From Membranipora membranacea (Eukaryota > Bryozoa > Gymnolaemata > Cheilostomatida > Membraniporidae), in contig OU612068.1 in NCBI GenBank assembly GCA_914767715.1, forward strand, positions 17,546,001-17,610,000: a stretch of DNA of 64,000 bases. The letters are read 5' to 3'. This document shows positions 1 through 13,400 of this stretch, in pieces. Within the stretch, counting starts at the first letter, position 1. Each line of letters starts with the position of its first letter. The position numbers were made by a program, and so were the translations under genes. The notes beneath the pieces are model-generated. The model had not been told where the DNA came from. It made no database searches and saw only the letters and a list, made by a program, of their open reading frames with translations.

Positions 1-398
1 ATTTCGCTAGTTGACATCTTGATTCATACCAATTCAGAGTTTCATCGGCAATCATCAATACAGCATCCTCCTACATGGGCAGTTGAAAGTGATTTCAAAT
101 TTCCCTATAAACATCTGCCTCCCATACAATTTTTTCCTTGTATAAGTTGTAACAGTTTCTTGTTTCAAACTTGGCACCTGGCTCAAGGAAACTATCATGA
201 TTTTAAAACAAGACAATTCAGATATCAAATATGAATGCAAACTTATTATAGGCAGAAAAACTTGTCAGTACTGGTTCCATCATGCCATGTCATGTGAAAT
301 GCTAACAATTGAAATACAAATACCAAGCGGCTTCCCAGCCATACAGAGTGTTGCCACACATTTTACTCCTCCCTGTGCTGATACAATGCGACCATTAC
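1..398. other. Intron of the STRIP gene (left edge)
   Basis: Follows the donor after exon 8 of the STRIP gene. No frame here continues the expected STRIP sequence in the right phase. One open stretch near 1–70 (minus) after a possible acceptor does not match the required phase. Nothing else recognised. Confidence 0.5.
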
Positions 399-3300
399 CT
401 GACTTTGGATGTCCAGGGCAGACCTTTCTTGAGAGGTAGTACAGGTTCTTCTGCTGCCTCTGTGACCGGAGATCCAGGCCTGGGAGTACCTGGCATCTGG
501 TCCTCCTCATTCTGATTACCTCCCATCTCATCATCTTCATCTGTGTCAGCAAACGGGTCAAACGCATCCTAAAAATAGGTCAACAAACGAGTCAACAAAC
601 GAGTCAACGACTTGTCTCAAAAGGGAAAACACAATGATGTATTACCATAAGTAATAGGGAAAAACATGCATGAAACTAAATATTTTTATCAACTCGCAAG
701 GGAAGAACAAAAGTTCATCATGGATTCATCCACTACACTCATGAAATAAAACCAACAATGACAGAACATCCCCGTAAAGCTTTAGTTAAGCAATACCACG
801 CGAATCAGTGCAGGACATCAATGAGACAGAATAGTTCTTTAATATAATGTGAAATTTTTTGACTGTGTTTTTTCAGCCTTCATTTCAACACGATTAGGAT
901 GGATTTTTAATAAATGGCAATAAACAAACATCCAAACGTCACTAACTTCATCGCAGTTTAAGAAAACTAAACGAGACCAACCTGTCGCAGCTGCCTTCGT
1001 CTGCCATCCAGAAACTCCATACCTGTGGCAGGTGGGGAGGCAGCGCGGATTGTCTTACAAACTTCTACATTATCCTCCGGCCACTCAGGTAATCCAGCTG
1101 CCTTCCTCATTTCATTTTTAGCCTGGAAATGCTCTTTCAATGATCCCATTGATACCTACAATCATAAGCATCATAACATTCTCAAATCATAAGCAAAGTG
1201 GCCTCCCAGTGAGTTTCACCATTCCAAGTGTGACCTCTGCATTTTGTTAAGAACTGGCCAGAGCTCTTATTTGGCAAACACAAATGTGACACTTGATACT
1301 CAAGTGTGATTGTGTTAAGGGTGAAATATCTTTTGAAATAGGCTCTCAATCTCAAAAACTGCGATATCACAGGGAACTATTTTTTCTGTGAATGTGATAA
1401 TCACACTTTGAAAATAGTCACTAATTTCTAAGAAAAGGGCAACATGAGTAGGAAGTGGAAAATTGTAAAGGCTGAAAACTCGAGCTTGACTCATAATTTA
1501 TAAATAATTGCCATCAGACTAGATAGACCAATAACAAGCATCTGAAGCTGGTAACTATGTAGCCTGTCTTGAAATGCTGTGTTTGTGGGACTGTGTTCCC
1601 TCACCCACCAACAAATCTTGTTAATACAAGCTAATAGCTAGACCCGTATTCCGGTGATACACACATCTGTCATAAAACATGAGCTCACCAGTACAGTTTT
1701 CCACAGTAGCAGTAGAACTTTCTTGATAGGGAAGTGAGGGGCGGTTCCATTGCAAAACTTTGTTATCATGTTGAATAGTATGATGGCCACAGGTTCGTTA
1801 TTGAACATTGGCATGCCTAGCTCGGTGGCAAAGGTGGCCCTCATTTCCTGGTAATGTGCTGAATCTAAGGGGTCCTCAACCCTCATGGTCTCAATAATAA
1901 TATACAGCAGACTCAATATCACTCTGCAATAGAAGTCAGGAGCTGTTTACAGCGTTGTTGAAGAGTGCTAAAATCTTAAAAGTGTCAACCATAGAGAAAA
2001 CAAGCTGACACTAAATTCACTAATTCGGTACATCGTCAGAAAAGTGTAAGAAGATGTGCAGATTGATTCCAAAATTAGGCTAACGCACAGGCCTTCTGAA
2101 GTTTGTGTGAGTCGAGTGGTTGAGGGCTCCAGTGGTTGAGGCCCGCACAAACTCCAGAAAGCCTATTATCTAATTGTCATCATCATAGAATAGATGTATC
2201 AATCTTGCCTAGATACAGAAAACTGAATAAAATCACACAGCTTACCTCAGTTCAGTACTGTCTGCTATGGAGACAGCAGGTTTTCTGAGAGCTGACGAAG
2301 CGGCCACACCGTTTTCAGCCTCCAGATTCAGGAGCTCTATGAGGATCACAAAGAATCCAGACTCATAAAGCAGGAACACATTGTGTCGGGCACAACTCAT
2401 CAGGTCTATCTCTGTCTCGCATTCACCAAATACACCTGGAATAAAGTGAAACAATAGCAATTAACTTTTACATGGATAGCTCTGTACGTGTTGCAGTCAT
2501 TATTCAAGAAATGATATGTTTGAATCAATCTTTGCAGTAGCCTCTCCAAAAATTTCTGCAATCTGAGACATTATCAGGACGCTTCATATTTAATGAAGAA
2601 ATTTATTAACACAAGTATCTCAAATAAATCAATGATATATTAGCAAACCCTTTTCCACACATTATGATGTGAATGAGAAACATAACAATTGAGAAATCAA
2701 GGATGAAGAGGTGTGCTTATAATATATGACAGTAAATAAAATATATCGTGCTGATTATTTTTCAACTGCAGACAACTCCAAATAATCACCCTTCAATGCA
2801 AACTCTGTAGACAGCCTTTTTAGAAACCTAGCTAACCTTGACAGAGATACAGTATAGATCTGAGCAGTTTGAGTCGTCTCTCCCGATCCGCCATCTCGAT
2901 ATCATTTAGAAGATGGAGGAGATAATTACTCCTCAGACTGTCATCAGCTGTCTTCCAACCTCCGTCATGGTGTCCTGTGAGGGAAATTTCAAAATAAAAG
3001 TAAGAAGTCAGTTAGTGTGCCTTTGTTGACAGGGACAAGAAGCAATCAAGCTGGGCCCAAGATGAAGATATTCAGAGCTGGTAGGCTTTCGCCACATTTA
3101 ACAGGACATTCCAACAATTCATGGTAGGCCTAGTGTATTGACCATTGATAGGTAATGCTTGCCCGTTCTTGAGAGTAGTTCCTCTTTACACATGGCTGCT
3201 CTCAATGTCACTGTAACAACACACAACACGGTTATTTCGATGCCAACAAATCAATAAAATTAGGTACAGGCTTTGCATATTAGGAGAGCAAGATGTCGCC

Positions 3301-5779
3301 CTTGCTGACAGGATTTAACCATACATTTTTTTATGCTATATGTGTTCATGAAATTAACTACATGTAACAAGAGTTTATATACCATATTGTTGAAAGTGGT
3401 CCTGAAATGATTCTTTGTTCATCTGGAAGTCTGGATATTCTGTGTAACTGTACAGTTCTGAAAAACAAGCAAAAACATTCTTTCTTTAATAATATTACAA
3501 CAAAGTTCATGAGTCTCTTCCTCTGAGCTTTTCTTTCTGGCTAGATGATGATACTGATGCATATGGAACATGTATGCATGTTTTTTTTATGAATACAGAA
3601 AGGGCTTTAGACCTATATCATGTAAAACACTGCTTATAGGTTTTAGATTTGGCCACACCAGGAGAAGACATTCTTTGTGCTCTTGAGAACTAGAGTGTTT
3701 ATACAAACTGTCATCGCGGTCATCAAGCATACTGAGCAATGTACACCACGACACAATTTACGTTTTATTCTACACTTTACAGGTATCCCTAAGAATCGGT
3801 CGGCTATATCAACAGGTTGACAGTACTATAATCTTCAGCGTTTGAAATGCAGCTCACAGACACCTACCTGATATTTCAGCAAGATGATCATCAGCGTCAT
3901 CATAGACGTATTCCATGTCAGGTGCATCACTGGACTACAAACAAAAAATATTAAGTAATGTTCAAACACTAACAATAAATGCATGATGGCATTAACAATT
4001 TTGATAAGCAATTGATCACATCTATAGCTGCAGAGAGGTCCCGGCTTAACTTCAACCAATAAGTATATGACAAGACCGACAAGTATACTGTGTGGATATA
4101 ATCATCCTATAGACACGAGTATGATTGTGTTCTGCCCTGAGCAGGGAATACACAGTAGGTTTACATGATTGTAATCCGGTCAATTTCAAGATATTATCAA
4201 AGCTGTCCATCTGATCAGTCATCATTGATGACCTCTGATTTTAAGGCACAAACCGGAGTAATGCGATTGAAATGAGAAATGAGGATGTATTATTGCCGGA
4301 TTTGCATGGATAGACCACAAGTAACTGACAACCTGGGTCTCTGGCAATGTTCCAAGTCCTTCCCAGTCATGTTGATTGCTCGGCTGGCCTCTTTGCTGAT
4401 GATACCCTGCTGTACCAAAATGTAGACAACACAAATGATGAGGAGAGATTTCAAGCCAACTTGGAGTCACTGAACACCTGGGCTAAAACCTGGGGGATGA
4501 GTTTTAATGCTAAGAAGTGTAAGATTATTGCCTTCCATCCCCAGAGAACAGTCCCAGAGTACACTATGGACAATATAGTGCTGGAGCACACAGATCACTG
4601 CAAATACTTGGGAGTGATACTGCAGTCAGACCTAGAGTTCACTGACCACATAGCCGACAAAATCTGCAGCGCTAGAAAGCAGATTGGGGTGATCAGACGA
4701 GCTCTCTACTGGGCACCTGAGAGAGCCAGACTGATTGCATACAAGTCTCTCTGCCATCCTCATCTGGAATATGCTTCCCGTGCCTGGGATCCTTCCACAA
4801 AGAGGGAGATTGAGGCACTCGAGATTGTGCAAAACCAAGGTGTGAGAAGGATCTGTGGATTGAAGGGGAGGAGGGGTGTTACGAAAGCAAAGGAGAAATT
4901 GCAGCTGGAACAGCTAGTTATTCGGCGGAAGAACTCCAGGGTAAAGCTCCTAAATAAGGTACTGTCAAGAGAGGAGGCCCACCCTGCACATCCTACGATA
5001 AAATAATAATCCAGCCCCATACTACAGTCTCGACAAGATCACAAACACGGATTGAGCCACGCTCTATCGCTGCCACAGGGAACTGTTTTCATAACAGTTT
5101 TCTGCCCCGGACAATACGGGATATGAAAATCTAAGGACAATCAGAGGACAATACTACTGATGCCCTACTGGATGGGTACATGTACCCACTCTGAACCCAA
5201 ATGCCCTACCCACGGGATGGTATTCTGGAACAATGTCCAAACATTATGTAGTTATGTCCAAAAACTGAGGCACACCCCTTACGCCCCCTAGGCGGTCTAG
5301 CGTGATGTCGTCTTTGATGTAAGTTGATGATGTAAGTTCTTGCATAGTAGTTATATATTAACTAAATGAATTAGACTGAGGGGGAACAGACGTGAAAGGG
5401 GGCAAAAGGGCCATGGTTTTGTTGCATACATCAACCACTACAAATCACCAGGCAGTAAAAGTGGGTAAAGAAATTTGTGTGGGCATTGCAACAATGCAAG
5501 AGGGAATTCATTGCTCAGAGCACAGATCTTCCGTGCAACCTAGGTCTCTGTTTTACCAGGGGTGATGAGGGTCAAAGATGGCCAGATGCTGAGTTTTTGC
5601 CTGGCAATAGATATGTGGTCAGAGTCAGAGACAGTCTAGCTAACCCAACAAGGAGTACTCCTGAGTCCTTTCCTTGGTCAAACATTCTTTGATTCTATAA
5701 ATGTAATTACCTCTGAGTCTCCACGTTGTCTACGGAGAATGTCCCTGAGTTTCGGGATACCACGCTTCCCAGTATCCAT
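399..5779 (-). CDS. STRIP1: STRIP1/2 (FAM40) homologue, N-terminal part, 8 exons, truncated by window edge
   Basis: Scaffold of the STRIPAK complex, which links PP2A and striatins to GCKIII/MST kinases and restrains Hippo signalling (family knowledge). Exons in coding order: 5711–5779, 3868–3934, 3383–3457, 2837–2974, 2246–2435, 1689–1923, 982–1155, 399–568. All have GT–AG borders and phases join without a break, giving about 372 residues. Family landmarks include ELYSYTEYPDF, a GVFGECETE segment, ALRKPAVSIADSTELR, NNEPVAIILFNMITKFCNG, FPIKKVLLLLWKTVL, RAASPPATG and KKGLPWTSKVR. The start MDTGKRGIPKLRDILRRQR is shorter than the vertebrate N terminus. After SKVR the frame enters an intron, and I see no further exon in bases 1–398, so the C-terminal half lies to the left. 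Intron 1 (3935–5710) holds a retrotransposon fragment. STRIP1 and STRIP2 cannot be separated from this part. Confidence 0.94.
2090..2163. repeat. Foldback element related to the 52.3-kb hairpin
   Basis: A short imperfect hairpin in a STRIP intron. The left arm begins GGCCTTCTGAAGTTTGTG and the right arm ends CACAAACTCCAGAAAGCC. The middle carries GTCGAGTGGTTGAGGGCTCC, close to the core of the hairpin at 52316–52440 and of the copy near 15758–15853. The three loci therefore look like one dispersed family. No clear target duplication is visible at this copy. Confidence 0.6.
4345..5345 (+). mobile_element. 5'-truncated non-LTR retrotransposon fragment (CR1/L2/Jockey-like RT end and 3' tail)
   Basis: The reading frame 4347–5006 encodes the C-terminal part of a non-LTR reverse transcriptase. 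It contains the catalytic FADDTLLY motif near its start, then the thumb/C-terminal region with KTWGMSFNAKKCK, HCKYLGVILQSDLEF, SLCHPHLEYASRAWDP and a C-terminal VQNQGVRRICGL. Upstream RT motifs and the endonuclease are missing, so this is a dead 5'-truncated copy. The 3' untranslated tail runs to about 5345 and ends in short TGATGTAAGTT repeats, as CR1/L2-type elements often do. A second copy of the tail lies at 36330–37677 in the opposite orientation. This copy sits in intron 1 of the STRIP gene, antisense to it. Confidence 0.88.
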
Positions 5780-7440
5780 GTTGAACACTTTGTGTTGTTT
5801 GCAGTGCTAAATTTTCACTCCATTTTTACCAAATCATAAAAATTTAGATTCTTTTTTCCAACTATTTTGGTTTCCTGTTGTATTGTATGTGGACTATGTC
5901 CTCGTTAGTAAGTAAGTACTTTTCTTGAGACCTAACAGAGGATGTAAAAGATCTTTTGTGAATAGCAACATTGGGAGGACAACTCATGACCGCTGAGCAC
6001 TGAACTCAATAATACATAGCCACCCTCCCTGCTGCCACTAAGGTATAATAATATATATGACCATATATTCAATACAAGTGCTCACCACCAAGTTCTTGTA
6101 TGTAAATAGAACAAGGTGTTCCAAAAGTCGAGAGTCGATGCTATGACATAGACACAGCTATTTAGGCATTCCTCCGCATCCACGGAGGGAACAACTTGTC
6201 TGAGTATGCAAAGCTGTTTATGACAAATATTATGCATATTACGGTGAAATTGTTTCTAATTACCCTGCTGCAGGCCAGGCGTTTGAAGCTACTCAACCTT
6301 TGTCGATGAACTTGAGAGAATGATACTGTCGTTCAAATTACGGTAAGACAAAAAGGTCATTGTTAGGGTGCGAGAAAAATAACCTGCACATCATACTTTT
6401 CCCAATCATTAGAAAAGCATCCATGAAAATAAATGCTTCTCGTGTGGCATGCCTGGCATCATCGTTGTGATGGTCAAAGGGGCATTGGTTGGAGGTTCAA
6501 TGGTCAACTTTACACCACGGAACGTGTATAACAAGGAATGTTCCATACGAGGCATAAATCCCAAAACATTGTTTTATACCAACCTATTGGTAAAGCATGG
6601 CAAGAGCCTCACCATGGGAAGAACCTGGCCATGGGAAGTGTCTCACCAAAATTATCAGGACATGAAGCTGACACACCCAGAATCAAGAAAATGACATTAA
6701 TAAATGTGAAGCGACTAAGATTTGTATTGGCACAGAATCACATTGAAACAATGATATGACAAAAGGTAAAAATATTTGCGTTAAATATCTTTAATTATTT
6801 TTAAATTAGAATTTAACACCAGATTTGCAAAAGGAAGCCTGATTTGTATGTTTATTAATACGGTTAGACCGAGTGACCACAAAGTGAAGTTGGGGGTGAT
6901 TAAAAATTTGATATCGTTGTACACAGATCATTAACGGCAGGAGGTAGCGTAGATCAAATATGTAGCATTGAAAATATCATAATATATGTGATAACATATA
7001 GTTAGGTAATATCATATTATATTATAATCATATAGCATAACTTAAAAAGTCAGCCTCATCACTACCCATTTCCCAAGGGGGTGAACCTGCCTCCCTCAAA
7101 CAACAAAGTTATCACATTTCTTCAGCTCTTAAATTCATAAGGAAAGCAGCAATTAGCAGTTTTCTGCGCACACACCCATTGAAGCAGAAGGAGATATTTA
7201 CATTGAGGTAAGATGTATTGTTAGCAGTGTAAGTTAAATTACAAGTTATATCATTAGTACTGATAATAAGTTAAGTTCTTGCTAGCATATGACACGTTGA
7301 TCCCAAATGAAACATTGGTTCTCCCCTCGCAGTTTTAGGTAGTATAAGATTAGAGATTAACCCCAAGCCATCATATTACTAAACCAACAAATTTTTAAAT
7401 AAATGTATAATCATGTAAATCAGCACAACTGTTGTTATCA
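5780..7440. other. Intergenic region between STRIP start and NDRG stop
   Basis: About 1.66 kb between the first coding exon of STRIP and the stop codon of NDRG, both on the minus strand. It should hold the STRIP promoter and 5' leader and the NDRG 3' UTR. Very AT-rich around 6940–7040 (runs of ATATCATA type). The open frames here (6449–6760) have no recognisable protein character. Confidence 0.5.
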
Positions 7441-10400
7441 CTAGGTAGACATATGGCCGAGTGTGTGAGCTGCGTCTCCATCTCCTAACTCGGGCAGCTG
7501 GTCTGTAGGTATCGCCTTGTGCTTCTCTCTGGCCTCTACCAGCTTAGCTTGACTCAAGAAGGGAACTGAAAGAAATTTCAAATTTTTTTTCCATCAACAA
7601 CAATCACATCAAAGTTGATTACGATGTAGTTGAGCTCACATATAAAGGATGATAAAAACAGTGTCAATGTAACAATGTATATCAGAATATTGTCCGACAC
7701 TTTTTGCGCATCTCATAGGGCCAGCTAAGTCAACAAAGAAGATAAATGGTAGATGCAAGGGTGTTGTATGACAGCTTAGGTCAGAGCATGATCTGTGAGA
7801 GAGTATGACCAACTTCAAGCACCGAGAATCTGGCGCAAAGACATAACAAAGAAATGAGTGCCCAGCATCGTAAAAACTTACCATATCCGAGACCTTGTAA
7901 AAACAATCGGAATGATTCAGCCAGTTTGGCAGGTTGCTCTTCTAATACCATTCCACCACAATCGGCCAACTAAAATAGAACACAAGGTATATTATCCCAA
8001 ATTTTCCCATGAGATATGGGTTATTGCTAACCTGATGGAGTTAAGTATTCGCAGGAGGAAAAGTTTGCCATTTCACAAATATGCTTGAAACTGTGAAATA
8101 TATATTTGGCCAACATTTATTCAACTTGCTCCTCTATGTGCAACACAATCCCAACTTCACTTGTGAAATTTGGGTGCTAGCTAACAAGGCAACCTAAACT
8201 CTATCTATGGTATATTTCTTATTTAGTCTGTAGTTGTCTCTCACATAATATGGCAGATGTCGACATCAATGCCAATGTGAAGCCTACCTTGACTAGAGTA
8301 GTTTCAGCAGGGTTCATTCTACTGTTCATATTTACAGCCTCATCAACATTCGGTCCATGATCTCCAATCACCAACATTGTGTTACATCTGCATTAAAAAA
8401 AATGAATCAAAATTATGAGTAAAGGATTATAACATGTTTTGGTTTTGGTATTCAGGTTTTATATTATAGCATCATTCTGACTATTACCTACATGCTTGAC
8501 TGCCACACTGCGCGCAGTTTGACTCTGTGTGCCACAGTAGCTGTAGCTCCAGTACCACAAAGAATTCTACATGACCTAGACACATTTTTCTAATTGAGGG
8601 TGGGTGATGATTGCAACCTGAATCGATTGGTACACACACACTAAGTGCTGACTGCCACTTTAAATGTGTTAAACTTGCTTCTACAAACCTTCTTTCTGAT
8701 TAACATCATAACCATCGATGAAAAAAATAGAGGTAATGGCAAATACCTAGATCAAGCATGATCCAAATTGCCTGCATTTAGGGATCCGCCGCCAGCCCAC
8801 CAGTAGAATGCAAATGACCGGACTGCTGGCAATTTGGATCAAACTTGATGTAAAAAATACCTGAGTGTCCTGTCTGGAGGGGACTGTGCGTTAGGTGGTC
8901 TCTGTATCTTCAGATCAGATCTAGCACAGTATGTATCGATGAACAGTGCCAAGTTTACTGGGTTGATAGTTTTCACATACTGTTTATATACATGTACCAG
9001 ATCTGAGTTAGCATCCTTGGTAGCCTACAATCATAAACAAAGCTTTGCACGATCTCATGTTAGATAAACAAGCACCTCAGAATGTTTGTTGGAATGCCTG
9101 GCTTAATCAGTGTCGTTCCGGAAAATCAATTTTGATGAAGAAGTCTGAAACAAGTCGGAATTATTGACTTTACTGACAATGATTCCAGGATTGAGACAGA
9201 AATATTGGATAGCATAGTTCTTGAAATGGGATTTCAAGATATGTTTAGAAATATGAAGCAGAGAGACCAAACAGTTGCACCAGTAGGCTATATGTTAGGG
9301 ATATTGGTATGAGGGTACCATGGTTGAATTATCATGTACCTCATTATGCATTCATGGTCTTACCAATCCAAAGTAAAAAATCACGATAGCAGATTTAACC
9401 AAGCTTAATGTTTTTTACAGAGCATATAGCAGCATATAGCATATAGCAGCTATTAATTTTTACAGCCTCGATCACTCTGTCTGTGCAGCACGTTTGACAT
9501 GGTTTTGCATCAAATTTAGTTACCTACCCTGCCAAACCAGTGCCATAATAGATAGTCCTCTGTGAAATGAGTCAGATTACCGCTCTTCAAGTACCATGAG
9601 TTGAACTGCAAGTGAAAGACATATAGCATGAACCTAGTACGATTGTATCAACAACAGATGTACTGTTTGCAAAAAACGTGTTTCCTATTATTTTTCCGAT
9701 TGCCCTATTTTTGTAAGGTATTTAGAAGAGGAAAACTTCGCCATTTGACACAGACTTGAAATTGCGAAAACATTGGTTCGCTTAAATTTACTGGACTTCA
9801 TTTCTGTGTATTGTATCTCGCATATTGTAGTGAAATTTGGCGCTAGCTAACATTCAGAAACCCCCACACTAGCTAAATTAATATCTAGATTACATTTACT
9901 CCCCTGGGGTGATATTTAACATTTGTTTGTCAGTTAAATTCATGTTCCCTGACACTGCTTTACAGGGCACGGATAAACTAATTTGTTCTGGAGCTGAATT
10001 TAGATATTTATGACTCATGCTCTCATGTTTCGATACATGTTCAATGTAAAAGCACAATTTATAATCTTTGCAATTACTGATCTATAATCATATCCCCTTG
10101 AGTAAATTGAATCTCAGGAAATATCAAAAGCTTTATATATATTGATAGGTCAAGCATTCTTAGGTCACAATAACAAATCCGTTGCTGATTCATATTCACA
10201 AGTCTAATGAATGAATCAGTCACATCTATACTTGGCTGCATGTCTATTCATATTCATATATCAGCGCTTTGTCTTAAAGCCTTCAGACCAATCTGGTGGT
10301 GCAATGTACACATAGACATATAAATGCTATTTATTTATATATTTATGCATGTCCACTATATATTTATATAATGATGTAAACAGTAACATGAATTTTGTAG

Positions 10401-13400
10401 ATATTTGGAGATATATTATTATGAATGAAAAGCAAGGGCAGAGAGGGCTTTCAGTGTATTCTTGAATCTCGCTCACCTACTAGGGCAGCCCTATGAATCC
10501 TAATTCCAGCACCTCTTCAACACTCAGTTTATGTGCCTAAATTCTGCCCGTGTAGCTGGTAGTGACGTTCAATCATCAACCCAAACAAAGGGTGAGCTGT
10601 AGTCCAATAGTGGGCTGTGGTCCAATAGTGGGCTGTGGTCAATAACGGAATGCCACTGCCAGCAACCGTGCAGAGTTTTTGTACAAAATCTACTATCAAC
10701 TTTCAACTCGCAACTTTAGCGTCAGGATCCAAAAGTCTCAGCGCGAAGATTTGTTTAATTAAACCAGAGACTATAGATAATATCTATAGTCTCTGGTTAA
10801 ACTCACTCTGTACATATTCAATTTATCCCAGCAATGTTTGATATAGTGAGGACTAAACAGTCCTGCTGATTACTCACCTTCTGATAACCCCACTCGACCC
10901 ATCCACACTGTCCTGAATCAGGATTTATGAGTGTCAGTCCTTCTACTTTGTTCGGATACTTCAGCTGTCAAATATAAAGGCAAAGTATGGCTTATGGTCC
11001 CTGAAATCAACATAGTGCAACATATTTTAATGAAGCAATCTGGAAAAAAGAACATTATGAGTGGGAGGGTGAAGCCTGACTCGTACAGAAATCAAAAGCA
11101 ATTTCCGGATGTTGAAACAAATACAATTCAGTTATGATTTCCACAAATAGAAACTCGAGTCAATCAGTTTTTACAGAAAAGATAAGATACTCTAAAACCA
11201 ACCAGCGTCTTACTCTAACTGGAATACAACGAGGATTTGAACTCTCCGTATGACATACTTCAAGAAAATCTTATAATTAAATGAGAAAACCGGCAAACTT
11301 ACAGCGAATCTTGAGAGTATATTAGCACCAGCACCTACACCGAACCCGATAACAGACTTCAGACCAAAGAAGGACACGACAGCGTGTAGCGAGTCAGCCA
11401 ACTGTTCCATATTAGGATATGCGTACCTGTGAAACATTCATCAAATAAAGTTCTGCTATACTTTTCATGGCACTAGACATGCCACAGACACACACAAAAA
11501 TGGTTGCATGAGAAGGCTTATATGGCACAACTAGCTCATGGCAGTTGCCTTGTAGAAGGAAAGATATTGTCGATTTTTCATGGAAATGTGCCCTGCTCTG
11601 GAGATGAACGACAATGCATGAGAAGGAAATCCTAGCTTATACTCATCTATGATTGCGACCGTTCAATTCAGTGACTTTTGTTCTAACTCTAAGTCAAGGT
11701 GTCAGAATTCAATTGCCTATGGAGGGATCGGTGCCATGACATTAATGTTTTAGCAGAGCATTGAGCGTTGCCCCACAATGCAGGAAATTGAAATATTGGG
11801 TTGAGGGCACTATAGCAGGAAATTTGACAAGACACAGCAGTATGTAAATACATTGTGTATATTGATATAACCATATTGCCTGTCAAGTAATCTTCTTCAT
11901 AAATCGGCACAGATGTGAGTGATATTAAATCAAAAGCACTTAGAGAAGATATTATCCAAAAGAAGCACAGTGCCAGATTAAATGCTGAGAGAAAATCGGA
12001 AAACAAAAACATAGAATGTGTGATAGCCATGATTACAACAGAAAAGTTTCACGAGGGTTAGAAGCTAGACTCTCAAGCTTACTCAACACTGGTTAAACGG
12101 GAATTGTTGATATCAGTGTCTTGAACCAATCAATTTAATCGATTGTCTTGAACCAATCAAATTACTCGAGTGTCTTGTACCAATCAAATTAATCAAGTGT
12201 CTTGAACCAATCAATTTAATCGATACGTGGTTAAGATATTAGATTATTTAGATTAGAATGATTTTCACTACAGACTCACTACCCAAGTGCCTGGTTAGGA
12301 TTGAAGAATCATAAACTGTGTACCCAACACAACCAGTCAAGAAATAATACAAACCTATCCTTTTGCTGGTTGATTTGCCTGTTGAGAATAGAATTATCGT
12401 GAACAGAAAAAGCCAACAAAACAGAATAAAAAGCATGTAAAAGAACACTGTTGAAATATTTCAAACGCAACAACTGAAAATTAAGATACTTTTTGGGAAG
12501 CTTTTGACCAGCTATCAGTGGAAAGAGGCCGGCTTCAGGATTTGGACGCCCACTTCGACTATAAATGTGAATAGAATGATCTTCGACACATTATCGAAGT
12601 ACATTGCTAGAAGTCGTTCAGTGAAACCAGGGCAGCATTAAGACGTGTCTTATTGACATACCCATGAGCTTCAAAATTATAAATTTGACAGCTGCAATTT
12701 AATTAAATCAATATCAAGGAGGAAGAATCTCTACTCTACATACCCCTGGATGAGCGGTAGTGCACCATCATCCTGACCAGGTGCATTAACATGGTAAACA
12801 CAGAAGTGTTCCAAGATTGTAGCCATATCAGAAAAGTGGAAAAATCCCTGGAAACATGTCACATCTGCAAAGACAAAAAAGGAAGTAGAATTAATTGGCG
12901 TTCTGTTCTGCAGATATTTTCCGATCCTGGTGGTGGACATATCATGTATGTCATGTTTATCATGCGTGTGAAAATAAGCAGGCTGCAATCAACCTTGATC
13001 AGTAATCCATCTAGAATGGCAGACAAATAAGAAAGCAAAGCTCAGATAAGCCGAGTTGATAAAGTCTGACACCCTCCCTGTTAGGGTCATGAGACTAAAA
13101 ATTTGAATGTAATATACCGTGGTGTAACTTTCGTAAAATGAGTATTGTATGTAAATATCATTGGTAAATGATCAACTATCACTCACATGAGATTTGATCA
13201 TCTCCCACTTGAGATGAGTAAAGGACTTAAAATCAAAATATAAACTTACGATTTAATCCGATGTCGTGGTATGTGATGATGGCTGGTTTCTTTGTATTCC
13301 CTTGGATTGCAACTTTGACTTCTCCGAACTCTGTGGGTACATCTTGCTCCTACAGCAATATCATAAGCTGACAAGTTACCAGGTATATTACAATATTTAT

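Noticed and set aside
1-70. A ninth STRIP exon at the left edge
   Set aside because: An acceptor-like site and an open frame exist, but the phase required by exon 8 gives an immediate stop, and the sequence does not match the expected STRIP continuation.
12117-12224. Possible CRISPR-like array
   Set aside because: Units are contiguous with no spacers and lie in a eukaryotic intron; it is a minisatellite.
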